Positions 59,449 through 64,000 of a stretch of 64,000 bases of DNA are shown in pieces. Both the position numbers and the translations under genes were made by a program. The stretch's first letter is position 1. Every line of letters begins with the position of its first letter. The stretch is from Metallococcus carri (GTDB taxonomy: Bacteria; Actinomycetota; Actinomycetes; Actinomycetales; Dermatophilaceae): contig NZ_JAAOIV010000013.1 in the NCBI RefSeq assembly GCF_011440275.1, positions 1 to 64,000 of the forward strand, read 5' to 3'. The notes beneath the pieces are model-generated. The model did no database searches, had not been told where the DNA came from, and saw only the letters and a program-made list of their open reading frames with translations.

Positions 59449-60666
59449 GTGCGTCAGCGTCTTGGGATCCCGCCCGTCGGCCGCAATCGGTTCTTCGTCA
59501 CTGCAATGGCCATCGACGCGGTGGGCACCGGGGTCTTCGCCCCGGTCGCGATGCTCTATTTTCTCGCCACCACCTCGGTCGGTGTCGGCCGTGTCGGACT
59601 CGCGTTGAGCATTGCCGCTGCGATCGCCATACCGATGACCTTCGTGACCGGGCTCTTGGTCGACACCTTCGGACCGCGACCAATCTTGTTGTCCGCCAAC
59701 GCCGTTCAGGCCCTCGTCTACCTCGGCTATCCGTTCGTGCACGGTTTCACCGGGATCGTCGTCGCGACGACCGTGGCCAGCCTCGGGCAGGCGCTGTTCT
59801 GGGGTTCGTTCTCGCCAACGGTCGCGGCGCTCTCTCGCCCGGGTGAGCGCGAGATGTGGTTCGGCTTCCTGGGCGCGCTGCGCAATGTCGGCTTCGCGGT
59901 CGGCGGGATCGCGTCCGGTCTGGTCGTCACCATCGGCACACCCACGGCATTCCACGCGATCGTGATCGTCAACGCCGTCTCCTACGCCGTCGCGTTCGCC
60001 ATGCTCAGCCGTGAGCGGGTCCGCCGGCCCAAGCCGACCCACGAGCCGACGCATTGGGCAATTGCCTTGCGGGACAAGGACTATCGCCCGCTGCTCGTCA
60101 ACAACCTGGCGTATGCCGTCTGCTCGCTCGCCCTCGTCTACGCGATGCCGGTTTATGCCGTGTCGGTGCTGGGACTGCCCGGCTGGACGGCCGGCGCGAT
60201 CTACACGGTCAACACCGTGCTGGTGGGGTTCGGTCAGGGCCCGGCGGTCGCCGCCATGCGCGGTCACGTGCGCGCGAGAGTCACGGCCGCCGGCTACGTC
60301 GCCTTCATCGTCGGCTTCGGCCTCCTGGCCGTGGCGAGCGCACCGGCCGAGGTCATCGCGGTGGGGACGGTGCTTGTCGGCGTCGCCGTTTATACCGTCG
60401 GCGAGGTCATGTGCGGGCCGGTGCTCAGCGCGATCGCGGTCGAGAGTCGCCCCGAGGCCGAGCGCGGCCGCTACCTGTCGGTCTATCAGTTGACCTGGAA
60501 CCTCGCTAGTGTCATCGCACCGGGTGGTTTCGGCCTGCTGCTGCAGTTCAACCGCCCGAGCGTGTGGCTGGCGCTGATCGCCGTCGCCGCGGCGGCCGGG
60601 CTGCTCGCGCTTCGCCTGCCGCTGCGCCTACCCGTCGCCGGTCAGGTCGTCACGAATAAGGCGTGA
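59449..60666 (+). CDS. MFS transporter
   Basis: A 405-residue permease with about twelve hydrophobic segments. The A-motif-like loop is GLLVDTFGPRPILLSANAVQ, the C-motif-like region LRNVGFAVGGIASGLVVTIG, and the RYLSVYQLTWNLASVIAPGG block is close to the antiport motifs of drug-efflux MFS proteins. GTG 59449 (MRQRLGIPP) is the only reasonable start. It is inferred to be an efflux pump. The preceding TerD-fusion gene is on the same strand but ends 131 bp earlier. Confidence 0.85.
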   Translation: MRQRLGIPPVGRNRFFVTAMAIDAVGTGVFAPVAMLYFLATTSVGVGRVGLALSIAAAIAIPMTFVTGLLVDTFGPRPILLSANAVQALVYLGYPFVHGFTGIVVATTVASLGQALFWGSFSPTVAALSRPGEREMWFGFLGALRNVGFAVGGIASGLVVTIGTPTAFHAIVIVNAVSYAVAFAMLSRERVRRPKPTHEPTHWAIALRDKDYRPLLVNNLAYAVCSLALVYAMPVYAVSVLGLPGWTAGAIYTVNTVLVGFGQGPAVAAMRGHVRARVTAAGYVAFIVGFGLLAVASAPAEVIAVGTVLVGVAVYTVGEVMCGPVLSAIAVESRPEAERGRYLSVYQLTWNLASVIAPGGFGLLLQFNRPSVWLALIAVAAAAGLLALRLPLRLPVAGQVVTNKA

Positions 60667-60669
60667 ACC

Positions 60670-60948
60670 TCACGAGTCCCCGGGCAGCAGCGCGCGTGGC
60701 GCCAGATAACGGACCGAGCCGTAGCTCCACTGCGAGGCGCTGCCGTAACAGCTTCCGGCATACCTGATGGTCCCGCCGCCCGAGGTGACCCGATCGATCA
60801 CCCCGGCCCGGGTCGAGACGCACGCGGCGATGGTCGGGTAGACCGCCGATCGGTGCGTCCACAGCGTCTCCGCTGATGCGGCGCCGGCCGCGGCGACGAG
60901 CGAGCCACTGAGGGCGACGGCGGCGGTGGTGCGTGTGATGACGTGCAT
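60670..60948 (-). CDS. Small secreted protein
   Basis: A 92-residue protein: Sec signal peptide HVITRTTAAVALSGSLVAAA ending AASAE, then a 65-residue mature part with two Cys (ACVSTRAG and GSCYGSASQW) that may form a disulfide. ATG 60948 has GGGGGA upstream at a 4-nt distance. It is 3 bp from the convergent MFS stop. It resembles small exported actinobacterial proteins; I do not recognise a function. Confidence 0.65.
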   Translation of the reverse strand: MHVITRTTAAVALSGSLVAAAGAASAETLWTHRSAVYPTIAACVSTRAGVIDRVTSGGGTIRYAGSCYGSASQWSYGSVRYLAPRALLPGDS

Positions 60949-61027
60949 GATTCCCCCTAAGTCGGGCGGCGCCTCCCCCGGCGCGACCGACCAATCGAGT
61001 ATGCCGGGTGGCGGGGCAGCGAGGCAA

Positions 61028-62113
61028 TCACGGGTTGATCGCGAGGAAGACGAACGAACCGAGCAGCACCAGGTGGACGCCACCTTGCAGGCGGGTTGCG
61101 CGGCCCGGCACCACGGTGAGGACGCTGACCACGACGCTGAGCGCGAGCAACACCAATTGCGTTGAGCCCAGGCCGAGTTCGAGCGGTCCGTCCAACCAGA
61201 GCGACGCCAACGCCAGGGCGGGGATGGTCAGGCCGATGCTCGCCATGGCCGAGCCGTAGGCCAGGTTGAGGCTGGTCTGCACCCGGCCGCGGGTGGCGGC
61301 CCGTGCGGCGGCGAGCGTCTCCGGGGCGAGCACCAGCAAGGCAATGATCACGCCGACGAAGGACGCCGGGAAACCGAGCGCCGCCACACCGCGCTCGATC
61401 GCCGGCGACTCGATCTTGGCCAGCCCGACGACGGCCACCAGGGACACGAGCAGCAGGCCAAGGCTCGCCAGCGCAGCCCGGCCCGACGGCGGCTCGGCGT
61501 GTGAGTCCTCGGCGATGACGTCGCCACTCGCGTCGACCGGTAGGAAGAAGTCGCGGTGCCGCACCGTTTGGGTGACGACGAAGAGGCCGTAGAGCACGAG
61601 CGAGGCCAGCGCGGCGAAGGTCAGCTGAGCCCCGGTGAACTGCGGCCCGGGCGCGCCGGTGGTGAAGGTCGGCAACACCAGGCAGGTGCCGGCCAGTGCA
61701 GCGACCGTCGCGAGCGCGCCGCCGGTGCCCTCAGGGTTGAAGTGGCTGAAGCCAAACCGTTGTGAGGACAACAGGATTGACAGGCCGGCGATGCCGTTCA
61801 CCGTGATCATCACCGCGGCGAACACGGTGTCGCGGGCGAGCGTGGCGGTGTCCTTGCCGCCGCTCACCATCAAGGTGACGATCAGCGCCACCTCGATGAT
61901 GGTGACCGCCACCGCGAGCACGAGCGAGCCGAAGGGTTCGCCGACGCGATGAGCGACGACCTCGGCGTGGTGCACCGCGGCGAGCACGGCGCCGCCGAGC
62001 AGCACCGCAACGAGGATGACGGGGATCGTGCCGAGGTTGCGGCCCCACGTGAGGGCAAGAGCAACGAGCGCGACGACCGGGACGACATTCGTCCAGGCCA
62101 GCCGCTCACGCAT
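61028..62113 (-). CDS. chaA: Ca2+/H+ antiporter (ChaA-like)
   Basis: A 361-residue membrane protein of the CaCA superfamily with about eleven hydrophobic segments. The two alpha-repeats are AVHHAEVVAHRVGEPFGSLV, LAVAVTIIEVALIVTLM, and LLVLAPETLAAARAATRGRV, QTSLNLAYGSAMASIGLTIP. The AHR-EP-G motif and the acid-rich helix mark the ChaA group. It overlaps TerC by 8 nt, so both are one operon. Likely role: cation efflux or pH homeostasis, complementing TerC. Confidence 0.9.
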   Translation of the reverse strand: MRERLAWTNVVPVVALVALALTWGRNLGTIPVILVAVLLGGAVLAAVHHAEVVAHRVGEPFGSLVLAVAVTIIEVALIVTLMVSGGKDTATLARDTVFAAVMITVNGIAGLSILLSSQRFGFSHFNPEGTGGALATVAALAGTCLVLPTFTTGAPGPQFTGAQLTFAALASLVLYGLFVVTQTVRHRDFFLPVDASGDVIAEDSHAEPPSGRAALASLGLLLVSLVAVVGLAKIESPAIERGVAALGFPASFVGVIIALLVLAPETLAAARAATRGRVQTSLNLAYGSAMASIGLTIPALALASLWLDGPLELGLGSTQLVLLALSVVVSVLTVVPGRATRLQGGVHLVLLGSFVFLAINP

Positions 62114-63098
62114 CGGAGCGGGCCGCGGTGCCGCGGGACTTGATCAGCGAGGCGATGACAGTGATGGTGAGCACGCCGACAATGATGCCCAGAGATGCAC
62201 CGGTGGAGATCTCGATGAGCTTGACCGGTTTGCCGTCGTTGATGAACGGCACGGTGTTCTGCTTCAGCGCGTGCAGCAGCAGCTTGACGCCGATCACGCC
62301 GAGCACGACCGCCAGGCCGTAGCTCAGGTAGACCAACCGGTCGAGCAACTCGTCGATGAGGAAATAGAGCTGGCGCAGGCCCAGCAGTGAGAACGCCGTC
62401 GCGGTGAAGACGATGTAGGGCTCTTCGGTCAGGCCGTAGATCGCCGGGATCGCATCGAGCGCGAAGAGGATGTCGGTGCCGCCGATGATGATCATCACCA
62501 GCAGCATCGGCGTCATCACCCGCCGGCCGGCGACGCGGGTGAAGAGCTTGTCGCCGTCATACTCGTCGGTCGCGTTGAAGAACCGCCGCGCCATCCGGGC
62601 GATGATGTTGTCGCCGGTGTGCTGGTCGGTGCCCTCGGGTTTGAGCATGTGACCCGCGGTGAGCAGCAGGATTAGGCCGAAAACGTAGAAGATCCAAGCG
62701 AATTGGTTGATCAGCGCAGCACCGATGAAGACGAAGATGGTGCGTGCCAGCAGGGCGATGACGATGCCGACGAGCAGCACCTTCTGCTGATACTTCCGCG
62801 GCACGGCGAAGCTCGTCATGATCACCAGGAAGACGAAGAGGTTGTCGACCGACAACGCCTTCTCGGTGAGATAACCGGCGAAATATTCGGTGCCGAACTC
62901 ATTGCCGTAGGTGCCACGGGTCACCAGCCAGAGGCCGATGCCGAAGACGACGGCGACGCCGACATACAGCGCCGACCAGATCGCGGACTCACGCAGCGTC
63001 GGCTCGTGTGCCTGGCGGACGTGGAAGAAGAAGTCGAAGAGCAGCAGGCCGACGATCGCGGCGACGGTCAACAGCCAGACATAGACGGGGACGTCCAT
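62106..63098 (-). CDS. terC: TerC family membrane protein (Mn/tellurite)
   Basis: A 330-residue protein of the TerC/Alx family: LLFDFFFHVRQAHEPTLRES, LTEKALSVDNLFVFLVIMTS, then the conserved NATDEYDGDKLFTRVAGRRV and IIGGTDILFALDAIPAIYG. The acidic helices (EKALSVDNLFVF and GGTDILFALDAIP) bind Mn2+ in Alx homologues. RBS GGAAGG lies upstream of ATG 63098. Established role: Mn2+ export during stress or with TerD in tellurite resistance. No Mn riboswitch was found before it. Confidence 0.9.
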   Translation of the reverse strand: MDVPVYVWLLTVAAIVGLLLFDFFFHVRQAHEPTLRESAIWSALYVGVAVVFGIGLWLVTRGTYGNEFGTEYFAGYLTEKALSVDNLFVFLVIMTSFAVPRKYQQKVLLVGIVIALLARTIFVFIGAALINQFAWIFYVFGLILLLTAGHMLKPEGTDQHTGDNIIARMARRFFNATDEYDGDKLFTRVAGRRVMTPMLLVMIIIGGTDILFALDAIPAIYGLTEEPYIVFTATAFSLLGLRQLYFLIDELLDRLVYLSYGLAVVLGVIGVKLLLHALKQNTVPFINDGKPVKLIEISTGASLGIIVGVLTITVIASLIKSRGTAARSDA

Positions 63099-63210
63099 CG
63101 GTCCTTCCCGGTGGGCGTGGTGTGGAGGGGTTCACTGCCTGCAACGCCCGAACCGCCTCCAGAGTGCCCGGCTCACCAGTCGCGACGGAAATCGGCCCGC
63201 GAGGGCGGCC

Positions 63211-63762
63211 TCAGCGCCCGCGCAGTCCCGTCGCGTCGAGGTATGCCGCAGCGTCGGTCGTCACGATGAGGTCGGCGAAGGTGTCGGCCGAGACCAATTC
63301 GCCGTCGACCATCCGCTGCAGCATTGCCAGCATCGGCTGCCAGAAGCCACCCACATCGAGCACGCCGACCCGATGCGGCAGGTAGCCGAGGGTGCGCCAG
63401 GTCCACACCTCGAAGAACTCCTCCAGCGTGCCGATGCCGCCGGGCAGCACGAGGAAGGCATCGCCGAGCTGCGCCATACGGGCTTTGCGTTCGTGCATGG
63501 TCTCGACGACTTCCAGCCGGGTGAGGTCGTGCCGCCCCCACTCCCGGTCGATCATCGATTGAGGTATGACGCCGATGACCTCGCCGCCCGCGTCGAGTGC
63601 GCCCTGGGCGAGAGCGCCCATCGAGCCGCCGCCTCCGCCGCCGTAAACGACGCCAAAGCCGTTGTCTGCCAGGGTTTTTCCGGTGTCGTATGCCGCCTGC
63701 TGCCACTGCGGGTTGTTGCCCGGGCGGGACGCGCAGAACACGGTGATGAACGGCTGGGTCAT
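63211..63762 (-). CDS. TIGR00730 Rossmann-fold protein (LOG-like nucleotide phosphoribohydrolase)
   Basis: A 183-residue protein of the LOG family: ITVFCASRPGNNPQWQQAAY, NGFGVVYGGGGGGSMGALAQ, VETMHERKARM and the signature LVLPGGIGTLEEFFEVWTW (PGGxGTxxE). The enzyme cleaves nucleoside 5'-monophosphates to free base and ribose 5-phosphate; LOG-type proteins can make cytokinins. It stands alone on the minus strand, 112 bp from terC. Confidence 0.9.
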   Translation of the reverse strand: MTQPFITVFCASRPGNNPQWQQAAYDTGKTLADNGFGVVYGGGGGGSMGALAQGALDAGGEVIGVIPQSMIDREWGRHDLTRLEVVETMHERKARMAQLGDAFLVLPGGIGTLEEFFEVWTWRTLGYLPHRVGVLDVGGFWQPMLAMLQRMVDGELVSADTFADLIVTTDAAAYLDATGLRGR

Positions 63763-63784
63763 GGCTCAAAGTCTCCCCGGCTCT

Positions 63785-63895
63785 GTCCGCAGTTGCGCGG
63801 CAGGGGTGGTGCAGTTCTGCGGACGCTGGGCAGGGGGCGTGCCCTTGCGTCCGCAGTTTCGCGGCAGGGGTGGTGCAGTTCTGCGGACGCTGGGT
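63785..63895. repeat. Two copies of a 64-bp repeat with internal inverted arms
   Basis: GTCCGCAGTT(G/T)CGCGGCAGG starts at 63785 and 63849. Each copy has perfect 8-bp arms GTCCGCAG and CTGCGGAC about 24 bp apart, which can form a hairpin. GTTTCGCGG in the second copy is shared with the 42-kb array. It fills the gap between two minus-strand genes. Confidence 0.85.
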
Positions 63896-63911
63896 ATGCC
63901 GCCCACCGGCG

Positions 63912-64000
63912 TCACCAGTGCGCGAGCACGGAATAGGGCGGCACCGCGAAATGGTCCGGCAGGCGGGGCAGCAGCCAGAGCAGGTTGTCCACCGCAACCG
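63912..64000 (-). CDS. 3' end of an unidentified gene
   Basis: A minus-strand frame enters from the window edge and ends with the TGA at 63912-63914. Its last residues read LLWLLPRLPDHFAVPPYSVL and AHW. The rest lies outside the window, so the family cannot be named. The gap with the LOG-like gene holds the 64-bp repeat. Confidence 0.45.
   Translation of the reverse strand, partial: VAVDNLLWLLPRLPDHFAVPPYSVLAHW

Noticed and set aside
63099-63210. A Mn riboswitch before terC was looked for, as terC genes often have one
   Set aside because: The leader lacks AGTAGC and the second conserved loop.

Overview
The window is about 70% GC, uses GTG and TTG starts freely, and is packed with ATGA/GTGA-overlapping genes, which points to an actinomycete chromosome. 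Several features are actinobacterial specialities: a SAM-IV riboswitch, a HelR ATPase with a rifamycin-associated element, LLM flavin monooxygenases and an LtrA protein. A member of Micrococcales (for example Dermacoccaceae) is my best guess; there is no rRNA or marker to prove it. No tRNA, rRNA, CRISPR array, prophage or intact insertion sequence was seen.

Layout. 0-20 kb is mostly housekeeping: the end of PTS enzyme I, an ene-reductase, a secreted phosphoesterase, a LolA-like protein with an ABC exporter, fumarase, phosphofructokinase, an MTH1-like Nudix enzyme, hydrolases, and a CaCA cation antiporter behind a yybP-ykoY (Mn) riboswitch. 20-28 kb holds rhodanese, G6PDH, a Baeyer-Villiger type monooxygenase, and a tight five-gene operon (glycosyltransferase, methyltransferase, terpene-cyclase-like protein, methyltransferase, DUF2599 lipoprotein) of unknown product, then thioredoxin. 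28.4-32 kb is a scarred accessory patch: a truncated ltrA fused to a truncated ornithine cyclodeaminase gene, a RES-Xre toxin-antitoxin pair, an orphan Phd antitoxin and a HIT fragment.

32.7-42 kb is an organosulfur scavenging locus: eight minus-strand genes (ABC transporter, DUF1684, three LLM/NtaA monooxygenases, flavin reductase) behind a SAM-IV riboswitch, with a divergent LLM gene. 44-49 kb is a resistance neighbourhood: erm with a 12-residue leader peptide and attenuator-like hairpin, an APH-like gene broken by two frameshifts, and helR with its element. 49-57 kb has nagA, acetyltransferases, a WYL regulator, a flavoprotein with a receiver-like N-terminus, an aldo-keto reductase and ThpR. 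57-64 kb has a TerD domain fused to a PD-(D/E)XK nuclease-like domain, an MFS transporter, a ChaA-TerC pair and a LOG-like protein.

A distinctive trait is that most convergent gaps, and some others, are filled with short tandem arrays. Each has its own period (21, 22, 51, 52, 53, 62 or 64 bp), but some share cores; the 3.8 and 14.3 kb arrays have the same 16-bp core in opposite orientation. A second family of REP-like elements (GGTTGAGCGAGCG type) sits at 46.8, 52.2 and 53.4 kb and supplies the stop codon of two genes. These arrays, the TerD-nuclease fusion, and the attenuated erm/helR neighbourhood are the best leads for undescribed biology.
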